DNA of 58,998 bases from positions 1 to 58,998 of IMG/VR virus record IMGVR_UViG_3300034682_000453; one strand, 5' to 3'. The notes below the pieces were generated by a model, which did not search any database, was not told where the DNA came from, and saw only the letters and a list, made by a program, of their open reading frames with translations. Source of the DNA: a virus. Within the stretch, counting starts at the first letter, position 1, and each line of letters begins with the position of its first letter. This document shows, piece after piece, positions 17,401 through 25,513 of the stretch. The position numbers and the translations under genes were made by a program.

Positions 17401-18484
17401 TTTCAGTGAATTCAGCGCGGGTGACTTGGTTTGTCAACTCTGCATTAATTGAATTCATCTGCGTTTCAACGGTGGAAATGCGCTGCGCTTGTAGCGATAC
17501 ATCGACTGATGATGCCTTTTGTGTCAGCGTGCCCTCTACTGATGAAACTCGTTGAGTAACCTGATCTATATTGGCCTGCAGCTCAGATCGGACAACATTA
17601 ATAGCATCAATCGTTATCTCGCCGGTTGCCGGGTCAACGGAAAGTATCGCATTGCGCAAGCTTTGAACGTCAGCGCCATACCGCAATACCTTTTGGCTCA
17701 GCTCATCGTGCAGCAGTGAAACGTCGATAGTTGTTGAGCCAAGCAAGTCTTGTGCTGCTTTTAATATCGCCTCGGCTTGTGATTGGCGTTCGGTCAGCGA
17801 TGAAAGGTCAACTGTGATCTGCTGTATTTCAGCCGCTCTTTCTTGAATGGATACATCAAGAAGCGGGATTTGCCGAATGGATGTATTGAGAGCCGGGATC
17901 AACTCGATATTAGTTAATAACGATTGAGCCAAATGGCTTTCTTCAATCTGACCCTGCAACGCATCCAATATGTTTTGAATGTTTTCCGCTGTTTCAGCAT
18001 AGGTACCAGACTCCGAATTGTACGGCCCAGCGACCGGCGGATTACTTCGATTTACAAACCGAACCCAGTAATACACTTTGGCCGATCCGCCGATGGGATC
18101 TGAGTACATATTGGCAGATGAAGTGCCGATTTTTACAGCCACCGACAGGTTATCCGTCCCCGCCCTGAACACCTCGGCGTAAGCATGCCCGCGATAATTC
18201 GGATCATCCCACTCGATCAGAATGGTATTGAATGCCCCATTAGCAATAACATTGAGCGGTTTTACCGGGAACTGAATATCTGTGGGAGAAGAAATGAGAT
18301 CGGCGTTTATCCCGGCTTTATAGTTTGATCCTATCCGGGAAAGCGTGGCGAGACCGAGGGATTGCAGGTCACGATATGTCACTGCTTTATCAAGTTGATT
18401 TCCGCGCTGCCCGGTTAGTAGCTCTACGTTTTCAGCCACACTTGGTAGATCTCTACCAGAGGCAAACGCTGCTTTATCCGCCAC
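14468..18484 (-). CDS. J-like tail tip / receptor-binding protein (1338 aa)
   Basis: Starts at GTG 18484 with AGGAGA 7-8 nt upstream, overlapping the previous gene. Domains in order: N-terminal ~70 residues; a fibronectin-III-like domain (about 75-150); a long helical region of degenerate ~30-residue repeats (SxQTxRxxADxALSxRI) from about 170 to 1000, interrupted near 820-970 by a beta-rich carbohydrate-binding-like domain starting NLFINPAF; then a DUF1983-like segment (about 1060-1140) as in the C-terminus of lambda J; and a beta-rich receptor end. This suggests a long fibre at the podovirus tail that contacts the host. A J-type tail tip in a short-tailed phage is notable. Confidence 0.7.
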   Translation of the reverse strand: MADKAAFASGRDLPSVAENVELLTGQRGNQLDKAVTYRDLQSLGLATLSRIGSNYKAGINADLISSPTDIQFPVKPLNVIANGAFNTILIEWDDPNYRGHAYAEVFRAGTDNLSVAVKIGTSSANMYSDPIGGSAKVYYWVRFVNRSNPPVAGPYNSESGTYAETAENIQNILDALQGQIEESHLAQSLLTNIELIPALNTSIRQIPLLDVSIQERAAEIQQITVDLSSLTERQSQAEAILKAAQDLLGSTTIDVSLLHDELSQKVLRYGADVQSLRNAILSVDPATGEITIDAINVVRSELQANIDQVTQRVSSVEGTLTQKASSVDVSLQAQRISTVETQMNSINAELTNQVTRAEFTETTEDVTQLTGRMSAAEGSITQKATQQSVDQLGSRVSTAESGLIAVNTDLQSKATQITQIDSAYKAADAANASVAAANSASITQLSQTVSTANTATSQRLSNIDTSVSGLNSSVTQLQQSSSTNAETIASSYEQLKTKADLAALAAANAALSDDESGRVSRVSEASIRKDMTVVANNHKALAQTVEELRANFETTSASLTAQGVNEQTARVTADEALSQTISTLESSYKTADAALSAKASSEEVARVNGDLALSSRVDQVVAATGANSAAIQNESTARANADSAITMLVSTAQAKADSAYSLTQTEITNRASADSALSIKIDTTQASVNGVAASLQSEQTVRAEADASLSSRIDTVAALNGGNSAAIQDEAVVRANEDSALSTRVSTAQAVADSAYAISQTEITNRAAGDAALSSRIDTIHAAVNGVSAAIQSEQAARVAADSAIAGRTDRIEAVIGGDTGNLFINPAFTNDNHGFYGQGVVRYAGYPYMPPGSPAANCLEISARDTIGKSIPVTAGDVYHFSLACATGDLGAPRIGIGASVKNAGGEVISWLLAGSRADASAEWRTISGSIAVPAGAASISLWVQLDYAGGSHWWMITGVQWTNANATRPVSALLLSEQTARIDADSSLSQRIDVSQAKADSAYALAQEEVTNRAAADNALSQRVDTVQATANNLTASVQTQSQAISSLQAGAQAMWTVKGQIADVQAGIGLMVDSSGKSQVMVSASQFFVFDPNSAAPTQSLFAVSDGRVVIQKAAIETATIETVTAMKLTADYVKAGVSISSPVINGGSLSLGNIYMDSGAAGFGKGGPYGGWGFGWNTIIYQDGSLYTNRLYADSGRFNGEVNASSGTFNNVTIAENCNVLGKVYANKLVGDVSSAAVIAKGQTVTVHALSGNKQVSIIAYARYSSNGKQWIRLYVNGGEVDSDFTYNNTPATAIVSYVFYLPSGSSATITLLAEQDRARGLITVNPASTGTFS

Positions 18485-20087
18485 TGCTCATCTCCTGCAT
18501 TGATGTCGCCAGCGTGATCCGTTCGACCTTTGAATTTCCTCTCACTTCAATTTGCCATTTGTATCCGCGAAATGCTGGCAACCTGAACGCGCCATCCGGC
18601 AGGATGGATGAAGACAAATCCAACTCTTGTACTCCGTCGATCAGTAATGTCATTCCGATTTTGCTGATGTCATCAGCGATAATTCGACAGCAAGAAAATG
18701 AGGTCCCCTGATCCTCGATGAATTCTTTACTGCGCCACCGGAATTCAACATTGCTTTCTGAGCTGCCACGCCATGAGTAGAGTGACGAACCTTTTGCCAG
18801 ATACAGGGCGTCGGCGGTCATGTCGTTATAGGCTGCATCCCATTGATTAGATAGCTCCCTGAAATCACCTGTTTTTGGGTCATAGATAAACCCGGTAACA
18901 TCTGTTAATCCGATGTACTTCCCTTCGTATGACCACGCTTTCAATGTTTCCGGACTCATTGCCTGCCACTGATCGCGGGAAATGATCCGCTCTGTAGCTA
19001 CGGACGCACCACTTTCAGTTACACCAACTAATCCATCCGGAGAGGCGTAAAGAACAACCCCATCAACCGACACCATAGATCGCTTGCTGATGCAGGCTTG
19101 CTGTACGTTAAGTTTTTGACTTGTGATTGATGCAGACGAAACACCGGTCATCACGTAGGGGTAGCCTTTTGTGCCAACCACTAGTGAGGTTCCGGCAGGG
19201 CAAATAGAAACCACATCATCTTCTGTCGTTAGCCTGTTGGCGTTCGGCCACGCATAGGGCAAATATGCGCCAGAAAACAACACGGTATTACCTGAAAATC
19301 CAGCCACAATACCATTCGCCATCAAACACAAGCCCTGCATGTCATCTGGCGGTGGAAGGTAGTCTTCCGTTGCCAGAATCGGCCCAAGTTGATCATCTGT
19401 TAGCGAGTCAATGAATGAGCCCACAGCGACATCCAGCTCCGTAACCAAGTACCAGCCACTGCTAGAATCACTTGTCGCACTGCGATATATGCGGCGACGA
19501 TTAATATTGTTGTTATTTGATTGCGGTGCAGAAAACAGTAGCTCAACTGATGAGTCAGGAATGGCGATAGTCACCTCTATCGATACCGCGCTCGGCGGCC
19601 CCTCTTCCCCGGTTGCCGAAACAAACGTCTGAATGTAGTACCGGGTTTCATCGTCAGTAGATGAATCATCAACACCACCCACTGGCGGCGTGATGGCGCC
19701 AATACCAACTATGGCTGATGGCGCGGGAACGCCAAGGCGGTAATATGCCGTTGGTCTTACTGCTCCCGATGTTGCTATATCTAACATGGTAACTTTGGGG
19801 TATTCACCATCCGTGTAATAAATCCGCCCATAGCCGTCCTGAGCTACCGGTGATCGAATAACATCCACATCACCAGACCACGAAAACCAGAAATCATCCC
19901 TATAATGAAAAATTGTTTTTGGTGTAAATGGGAATGTAACCGCATTAAGTTCATCATCATTGAGCGGAGAAATTATTCCGCTATCAAAGTGGCAATCCTT
20001 AGCCAACACGGCACATTCATCAGGCAATAGAAATGGCTCAACACGAGGCTTCATGCCCAGCATTGTGGTGATATCGATTGTCGGCAT
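18474..20087 (-). CDS. Predicted tail/virion structural protein
   Basis: Encodes 537 residues from the ATG at 20087 (MPTIDITTMLGM). A longer frame to TTG 20126 would run through a terminator stem and is rejected. The chain is beta-rich with recurrent YxxxG and propeller-like repeats (YYTDGEYPKV, WSYEGKYIGL, SSLYSWRG), consistent with a propeller-like tail or hub protein. The gene ends by overlapping the GTG start of the J-like gene. No enzyme motif; role inferred. Confidence 0.6.
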   Translation of the reverse strand: MPTIDITTMLGMKPRVEPFLLPDECAVLAKDCHFDSGIISPLNDDELNAVTFPFTPKTIFHYRDDFWFSWSGDVDVIRSPVAQDGYGRIYYTDGEYPKVTMLDIATSGAVRPTAYYRLGVPAPSAIVGIGAITPPVGGVDDSSTDDETRYYIQTFVSATGEEGPPSAVSIEVTIAIPDSSVELLFSAPQSNNNNINRRRIYRSATSDSSSGWYLVTELDVAVGSFIDSLTDDQLGPILATEDYLPPPDDMQGLCLMANGIVAGFSGNTVLFSGAYLPYAWPNANRLTTEDDVVSICPAGTSLVVGTKGYPYVMTGVSSASITSQKLNVQQACISKRSMVSVDGVVLYASPDGLVGVTESGASVATERIISRDQWQAMSPETLKAWSYEGKYIGLTDVTGFIYDPKTGDFRELSNQWDAAYNDMTADALYLAKGSSLYSWRGSSESNVEFRWRSKEFIEDQGTSFSCCRIIADDISKIGMTLLIDGVQELDLSSSILPDGAFRLPAFRGYKWQIEVRGNSKVERITLATSMQEMSSGG

Positions 20088-20110
20088 TTGATTTTTTTCA
20101 GGAGGGAGAA

Positions 20111-20143
20111 AAAGAAAAACCCGCAACTCAGAGAGCGCGGGTT
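20111..20143 (-). terminator. Intrinsic terminator
   Basis: AACCCGC/GCGGGTT stem with a T-rich tail on the minus strand, between the tail fibre pair and the predicted tail protein. Confidence 0.75.
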
Positions 20144-20183
20144 ATTATTTGGATAATGTAACGCTGAAGATATTTCTGGTCAA

Positions 20184-20444
20184 CTATGCAGCCGATTGCT
20201 CTGGCGCGGCAACCTCAGCCGCGACAGGTTCTGGATCAACAAGCCCTGCTAAATCGGCATATGCTGCGCCGTCCGGTACTGCTTCTAAAAATGCATCTCG
20301 TTCTGTCTTGCAAAAACTTCTCGCTCGCGGCTGCCCCCGAGATATTTCAGTTTCATCATCAAAGATGATGTCAGTCCACATCACGTTGATCGCATTCAAG
20401 TGTTCAAAAACTTGAAAACTGCGTTCTGTTTTTTTATTTAGCAT
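20184..20444 (-). CDS. Small acidic protein, possible fibre-associated
   Basis: Encodes 86 residues with AGGACA before the ATG. The chain is acidic with an Ala/Pro/Glu-rich tail. It directly follows the tail fibre gene by 11 bp, the usual place of a fibre assembly chaperone. No sequence match to a Tfa family is evident, so that role is only a guess from position. Confidence 0.5.
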   Translation of the reverse strand: MLNKKTERSFQVFEHLNAINVMWTDIIFDDETEISRGQPRARSFCKTERDAFLEAVPDGAAYADLAGLVDPEPVAAEVAAPEQSAA

Positions 20445-20455
20445 TGTATATGTCC

Positions 20456-22003
20456 TTATGCGCAGTAATACGTGAATGAAAACCTGATGTGCGTATTTGT
20501 CTCATTAACAATGTCTGATGCCTTCATGTTTCTAACTGACCCATCCATATCTATACACATAATGTCGATGTAGTTATAGTTAGGGTGTAATGATCCGAAA
20601 ACAGCCCGAACATTCACTGATGCGCTATAAATTGCGAGAGGAACTGTGGCGAATTGCGAATTGTTTGGTACAAATGGCAGAGCATCAATCCGTAGTGGAG
20701 CATTGTAGTCATAGTGATCTGGCACAAATACAAGTCCGTGCCCTGTGACTGTATTTCCATTGCGATGCCAAAACCCATTGTTCCCATCACTGGCCATTGT
20801 TCCCTCACCGATCACAGCTAAAAGCGGTGTAAATACACCGGTAGAGACGTTGTAATTTGACGAGTTCCAGCGTCGAACCCACGATTGCTCTGTAAAGTTA
20901 ATCGCTCTGCGAAAATACTCTTCATCACTGTGAAAATGTGACGCTTCTTGCTTATACCAGCCGCCAGCACTGTGCTGCTGTTCTCGAAAATGAAACCAGT
21001 TTGGGCCAGGAAACGGGGCATTCGCGACGTTGTAACCATCCCACTTTTCGTTATAGTGCCAATTTGCATCTCCATCGTTGTGGTTTTTATTATTCAAGTT
21101 GGCATGGCGAATCAGGTCAACGTAGTCACGACGAGTTACAGATGACCCTTCATTGCTTTGCGGCTCACTAGAAAATAAATTTTTTACTACTAAATTGCTT
21201 GGTATATCTACATGATCAAAATCGCCAGCATAGTTAATCGAAAGAAAATTGCCCTCTGATGCGCCAAACCCAACCATCGCTCGCTTGTCATTGATGATAA
21301 AATCATGGCCATTGGTTCTAATTACTCCCCCTCGCAGATCTGTCGCTGCATTGGCAGCATCAGCAACTCGCGCGGAATCCACGCGCACGCCGTAAGTAGT
21401 CGCACCATTCCAGCCCATCAGGGTGGGATATGTTGCCATCCACGGGATAGTTGCATTTACGTTATTGATGTCGGTATCAGCAGGAGATTTACTCTTTGAT
21501 GCATCAAAAATTGTGTGTCCAGTGCCATAGTGGCGCCAGCGAAGTAATTGCGCCGGAGATCTCAAATCAAACTCAACGGGGCCAGACGCCCCACTATTCA
21601 TTGCCGACAAGTTTGGAACTGTCACTTGATTCCCGGCAGGACTGGTCAGCGTCACATTAGCGGCAGCGCCAGTAGCCCACGATTCTAGGTTTCCGTACTG
21701 CCCATTCGCATACGCGAGAGACTGCGAAATGCGCGATGACAATTCAGGGATCGTGTCAGTGACAGTTACCTGTATCTTGTATTTTTTTCCGGATGCAGTG
21801 GCGCCCTCCCATGCCTCAACTAAATAGAGTTCGGTGTCAGAATTAACGTAATCGACTTCACTGATGACGTTGTCGATCACACACATGCAGCCCTTGCCGA
21901 CTTTTTGCAGCAGATTGCTCAGCCACGACGTTCCGTTCCCGGTTACCTTTTTACTTCCGTTTGTAACCGCAACCGTGCCGGTTCTTACCCAAGTGCCAGC
22001 CAT
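20456..22003 (-). CDS. Tail fibre protein
   Basis: Encodes 515 residues. The N-terminus (TWVRTGTVAVTNGSKKVTGN) matches the short beta domain that starts many podovirus and myovirus tail fibres. The middle is rich in Gly, Asn, Asp and aromatic residues. The C-terminus (about 380-515) is beta-rich and probably the receptor-binding tip. It follows a DUF6682-like connector gene. Two receptor-binding candidates (this and the J-like protein) are therefore encoded. Confidence 0.75.
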   Translation of the reverse strand: MAGTWVRTGTVAVTNGSKKVTGNGTSWLSNLLQKVGKGCMCVIDNVISEVDYVNSDTELYLVEAWEGATASGKKYKIQVTVTDTIPELSSRISQSLAYANGQYGNLESWATGAAANVTLTSPAGNQVTVPNLSAMNSGASGPVEFDLRSPAQLLRWRHYGTGHTIFDASKSKSPADTDINNVNATIPWMATYPTLMGWNGATTYGVRVDSARVADAANAATDLRGGVIRTNGHDFIINDKRAMVGFGASEGNFLSINYAGDFDHVDIPSNLVVKNLFSSEPQSNEGSSVTRRDYVDLIRHANLNNKNHNDGDANWHYNEKWDGYNVANAPFPGPNWFHFREQQHSAGGWYKQEASHFHSDEEYFRRAINFTEQSWVRRWNSSNYNVSTGVFTPLLAVIGEGTMASDGNNGFWHRNGNTVTGHGLVFVPDHYDYNAPLRIDALPFVPNNSQFATVPLAIYSASVNVRAVFGSLHPNYNYIDIMCIDMDGSVRNMKASDIVNETNTHIRFSFTYYCA

Positions 22004-22015
22004 TTTTTACTACCT

Positions 22016-22693
22016 CTACTGCTGAGTGGTTCGCTGGAAAGCCTGACTTTGAATTTGAGCCATAGCATTATCGGCGTTTGTTTTTTCACCAAGTTGCTGC
22101 AGGAAGGCGTTGTAATGACTGACCGCTCGATTACTGTTGGCAACATAGTCGGCGTCTTTGCTGTAGGCGCGTGACAAAATGAAATCGATGATCGGGTTGA
22201 TATAGATATCATCAAGATCGGCAACTGCTGGCGTTGTCACATCATTAACTTGTGCCAACGTTTTTGCCTGCGGCGCCACGGAATAGACCAGATTGATTTT
22301 TGCTGCGGCAATTACACCTGGATAGAGATAGAAAACCTTTGGATCGCGATCGTCATAGGTATACGCCGCAGCGTCAGCGGCATCTGCACTAATGTGCCAA
22401 TCCGGATAGTTATCATCCAAAGCCGACCGATCTATGTAGCGAATAACACGACCGCTGTCATTCCGAACCACATCAATTAGCTTTAACGCGTTAGACGGCA
22501 GCAGCTGTTTTGTCCCTGCCACACAAGTGAAATCAACATCTGCTGCGTTCGCATCAGGTCGCATTAGTACAATAGCTCGAACGGAATCATTGTAATAGTC
22601 GAGCAATTCTTGTTTAGGCCAGCGAGCCCAAATCTTGTCATTCAGCAGTGTATTGCAACGAGACAGGATGGTATCAACGGTTACAGTTGCCAT
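22016..22693 (-). CDS. DUF6682-like head-tail adaptor
   Basis: Encodes 225 residues. The pattern TVDTILSRCNTLLND, YNDSVRAIVLMRPDA and a C-terminal helix with AYSKDADYVANSNRA resembles the DUF6682 family found in podovirus structural clusters. The family is thought to be a virion connector or tail completion protein. It lies between a small structural gene and the tail fibre. The function is inferred from family and location. Confidence 0.65.
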   Translation of the reverse strand: MATVTVDTILSRCNTLLNDKIWARWPKQELLDYYNDSVRAIVLMRPDANAADVDFTCVAGTKQLLPSNALKLIDVVRNDSGRVIRYIDRSALDDNYPDWHISADAADAAAYTYDDRDPKVFYLYPGVIAAAKINLVYSVAPQAKTLAQVNDVTTPAVADLDDIYINPIIDFILSRAYSKDADYVANSNRAVSHYNAFLQQLGEKTNADNAMAQIQSQAFQRTTQQ

Positions 22694-22707
22694 TTATTGA
22701 GCTCCAG

Positions 22708-22737
22708 TTAAAAGAAACCCCGTGTTCTGACGGGGTT
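22708..22737 (-). terminator. Intrinsic terminator at gene end
   Basis: AACCCCG/CGGGGTT stem with a TTTCTTTT tail on the minus strand. It overlaps the last codons of the upstream gene. Confidence 0.65.
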
Positions 22738-23292
22738 AGAAAATTCGGATTGAATCAGTTCATTGGATTGAGCAAGCCGGAACCGCGCGGCACGCCGATA
22801 GCCTTCGGTAAATTCCGAGTCATACAGTTGAGATCGCTTTGCGTCTGTCCATGGCATGCCGGGCTGCAGATACAAAAGCCTTGCTGCGCCAAATGCGATG
22901 GTTTCTGCGTGATCGTCGTAGAGTGGTTTTGGTAATGATGAAGCAGACTGAACCGGCTCAACGTTATAACCAATTGTCATACTGGTTATGTCTCGCTTGG
23001 CCGTCAGTTGATTGGCTGATATAGCGATGTAATCAATGCCGCCAGACAAAAGCTTGCCATCACCATCAACGATAGAGTTCAGATCGGATGATTTCAGGTT
23101 GTCGTTATCACAAACCGTGATTGACTGCCCGTCAATGACACCGGTAAGTGTTTTGCTATCAACCAAATATTTACTGTTACGACAGAAAATAATAGCGGCC
23201 TCAACAACAGCCGCTTTCATCATGATTTCAAGTGGTCCGGTAATATGCCGGCGCACAATGGGCAGAAATATTTCCGGATCAACCATGTCCAT
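22708..23292 (-). CDS. Predicted head-tail connector protein
   Basis: Encodes 194 residues. The ATG overlaps the preceding stop as TAATG. The pattern LPIVRRHITGPLEIMMKAAV followed by a beta-rich middle and an acidic/aromatic C-terminus resembles neck proteins of 933W-like podoviruses. It is placed between a small coiled-coil gene and the DUF6682-like gene. The role is inferred from order. Confidence 0.55.
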   Translation of the reverse strand: MDMVDPEIFLPIVRRHITGPLEIMMKAAVVEAAIIFCRNSKYLVDSKTLTGVIDGQSITVCDNDNLKSSDLNSIVDGDGKLLSGGIDYIAISANQLTAKRDITSMTIGYNVEPVQSASSLPKPLYDDHAETIAFGAARLLYLQPGMPWTDAKRSQLYDSEFTEGYRRAARFRLAQSNELIQSEFSNPVRTRGFF

Positions 23293-23729
23293 TATTCAGC
23301 AGCCTTACCCTGTTTTTCTTTCAGTGCGTCGCGGACACGAACCGCATAATCACGCACTAATTCGCCAGGGTTAATTTCAATGCCAAGGCTTTCAGATTCA
23401 ACGATAGTTTTCAGTTTGGTGCTGGTTAACTTGCCCAGATCGCCATAACCATCAACTACAAGACTTGCCGCTTCTAATTCGGCCAATCGATCTGCTTCTG
23501 CCTTTTCAATGGCCCGTTGCGCAGCGAGCAATTTTTCTTCCTGCTCTTTCTGCACTAACTCATAGTCAGCTTCTTTAACCCAGACATCTTTGTGCGACAA
23601 AAATTTATACGCCACATTTACAGGGACCGGGATTGGAATGCCTGCAGGAAACGATAGGTTTGTACCGTAAACGGTGTCTTTCTTTTCCGGCTTACTGCCG
23701 ATATAAACAAGATTGATTGTTTCAGCCAT
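23292..23729 (-). CDS. Structural-cluster protein, coiled-coil
   Basis: Encodes 145 residues. The N-terminal half is beta-rich; residues about 55-90 are a Glu/Lys/Ala coiled coil; the C-terminal 45 residues form a small helical domain (LGKLTSTKLKTIVESESLGI) like Rho-N or SAP-type helical folds. It sits just after the capsid pair and is translationally coupled to the next gene. Similar small proteins follow the capsid genes in related phages. No proven role. Confidence 0.55.
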   Translation of the reverse strand: MAETINLVYIGSKPEKKDTVYGTNLSFPAGIPIPVPVNVAYKFLSHKDVWVKEADYELVQKEQEEKLLAAQRAIEKAEADRLAELEAASLVVDGYGDLGKLTSTKLKTIVESESLGIEINPGELVRDYAVRVRDALKEKQGKAAE

Positions 23730-23744
23730 GATGTTTTCCCTGAA

Positions 23745-23770
23745 TAAAAAAGGCCCACCGAAGTGAGCCT
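23745..23770 (-). terminator. Intrinsic terminator
   Basis: AGGCTCAC-TTCG-GTGGGCCT stem (one mismatch, UUCG loop) and T6 on the minus strand. Confidence 0.8.
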
Positions 23771-23786
23771 TGATTAATTGATAGTT

Positions 23787-24182
23787 TTACAGAGTGCCAA
23801 CCACTTCATAGTGAGCGCGGAATGTCACTTTACCGGTAGCGGCAGCACCACCAACGACGAGCGATAATGTAGTGTTATCGACAGACGTCAATGCATCTTC
23901 GATTGGCTTGTAGCCAGAACTGGCCGCCGCACAACTGAGGCCCGCAATTAACGTGGCATCGCCGAGCTTAACGTCAATCGTCACACTCGCGCCCAGTGCC
24001 GCATTAATGTATTCAATACCCGTCAGTTTACATCCAGCCGGGAACTGACGACCCTCGATAACTGTGGCCGCTGCATCTGCTGCAAAAGTAAAACTGAAGC
24101 CAGCCTTTGAGCTATTACCTGCAGAACCTTGATAAACCGCCTTGCCCAGCAGGTTTGATTTTTTGATAGCCATATTTGCCAT
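23787..24182 (-). CDS. Probable head decoration protein
   Basis: Encodes up to 131 residues; starts at ATG 24182 or the second ATG (24173), with AAGGA between them in effect. The chain is beta-rich, small-residue-rich and has no charge clusters, like small capsid decoration proteins. It lies immediately downstream of the major capsid gene between two terminators, suggesting it may be made at a different level. The role is inferred. Confidence 0.6.
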   Translation of the reverse strand: MANMAIKKSNLLGKAVYQGSAGNSSKAGFSFTFAADAAATVIEGRQFPAGCKLTGIEYINAALGASVTIDVKLGDATLIAGLSCAAASSGYKPIEDALTSVDNTTLSLVVGGAAATGKVTFRAHYEVVGTL

Positions 24183-24193
24183 ATTCCTTCATC

Positions 24194-24221
24194 AAAAAGA
24201 AAAGGCCGGACAATGCCGGCC
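24194..24221 (-). terminator. Intrinsic terminator after capsid gene
   Basis: GGCCGG/CCGGCC stem with a TTTTCTTTTT tail on the minus strand. Confidence 0.8.
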
Positions 24222-24235
24222 ATAACGATTCCCGC

Positions 24236-25444
24236 TTACAGAGTGATTGCGGTATCCAGTGCGATAACGCCGAGGTCATTGATCTTGCCGTACTTATCAG
24301 CAAAGCGGATTTTCTTGCGGCCATTGATCCAGCTGATAGAGATTTCAGTGCTATTGCCGTGATCGGCTGGCTCTTCATGGTAGTTAAACGAACCACCATT
24401 TTGTGCGCCAAAGGCCAATGCCATAGCCTGACCACCTAACAAAATCGCACGGTCGATATTGGTGGCCGCATTTACCTGCGCGATGGTTGCCGCGTTGTCA
24501 TTGTTGGAAATATTGACAACATCACCGGTTTTGAATCGGATCGGCATACCACTACCTTGGCGAACCAAGATGTTGCGCCACATCGCACATTGCCCTTTGA
24601 ACAATGGATGATTGAAACCTTTAGAGCGATTAACTGCGTTGGCCGTCATCGCCTGCCAGTCTTTACCCGCAGTTGATGTGTACCAGTCATTCCATTGGCG
24701 TGGAGTAACATTCAGCACATACCATGGGTCTTCATCCGCCATTTCATCACCAGCGAACTTAACGGGTGATAATGGTGTTGCCAGTTCAGATAAATACAGT
24801 GACAGATTATCCACACTAGCCAGGCTGAACTTATCTGCGGAGTCGATACTTGCAAATGAAGTGGCATCACCACCGAAGAAATGACGTTCATACGTTGGAG
24901 GCAGGACGTCATTCACCATAATTTTTTGATATTCTTCATCATCCGCCAGCGGGACGATAATGCCGGTGCCAGATACTGAGCCGCGCGCGCCAGCCAGATG
25001 AATGGTGGTTAACTGATCATCCAGTTGACCATAGTAAGAGCCGGTTAACAGAGTACGAGCTGTTTTCTTTAAGCCGTGCTTGGTTCGCTGTTGAGACATC
25101 TTGCCGCCGGCATCAACACCATGTCGGCCCTGATTGATTTTCAGTGCGAAGCTGGCCTGAGACAGGTTTTCTAAACGACCCTCCAGTTTCTGATCACCCA
25201 TGGTTGGGCGGCCATTCAACTGATGGAAGATCTGCATATCTACTTCGTCACCAGCCGTTTTGCTCAGATCGGTAACGCGTACAATGGGGGCTTTGTGGCT
25301 TGATTGATTCTTCGCGTTATCCAGCTGTGCTTCTTGTGGCGCTGAATCCGTCATCATGTTTGCAAACGATTTAGTGCGATTTGCTTCGGTAAATAACGCC
25401 GCCTGCATGATCTTGTTAGACATGGCGCTGGCTACTTGTGTCAT
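24236..25444 (-). CDS. Major capsid protein (N4-gp56 family)
   Basis: Encodes 402 residues; TGGAG lies before the ATG. The N-terminus (SNKIMQAALFTEANRTKSFA) and the pattern SKTAGDEVDMQIFHQLNGRP followed by KINQGRHGVDAGGKMSQQRT are characteristic of the N4-gp56/DUF4043 capsid family used by 933W-like podoviruses. The family uses the HK97-type shell fold. It lies between scaffold and decoration genes, flanked by terminators. Strong assignment. Confidence 0.85.
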   Translation of the reverse strand: MTQVASAMSNKIMQAALFTEANRTKSFANMMTDSAPQEAQLDNAKNQSSHKAPIVRVTDLSKTAGDEVDMQIFHQLNGRPTMGDQKLEGRLENLSQASFALKINQGRHGVDAGGKMSQQRTKHGLKKTARTLLTGSYYGQLDDQLTTIHLAGARGSVSGTGIIVPLADDEEYQKIMVNDVLPPTYERHFFGGDATSFASIDSADKFSLASVDNLSLYLSELATPLSPVKFAGDEMADEDPWYVLNVTPRQWNDWYTSTAGKDWQAMTANAVNRSKGFNHPLFKGQCAMWRNILVRQGSGMPIRFKTGDVVNISNNDNAATIAQVNAATNIDRAILLGGQAMALAFGAQNGGSFNYHEEPADHGNSTEISISWINGRKKIRFADKYGKINDLGVIALDTAITL

Positions 25445-25466
25445 AAGTTTTCTCCAGAACTAGAAA

Positions 25467-25490
25467 CGAAAAAACCCGCCGAAGCGGGTT
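25467..25490 (-). terminator. Intrinsic terminator
   Basis: AACCCGC-TTCG-GCGGGTT stem with a UUCG loop and T-run on the minus strand, between scaffold and capsid genes. Confidence 0.85.
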
Positions 25491-25513
25491 AGTTGAATTT
25501 GATTTAGCGATTA

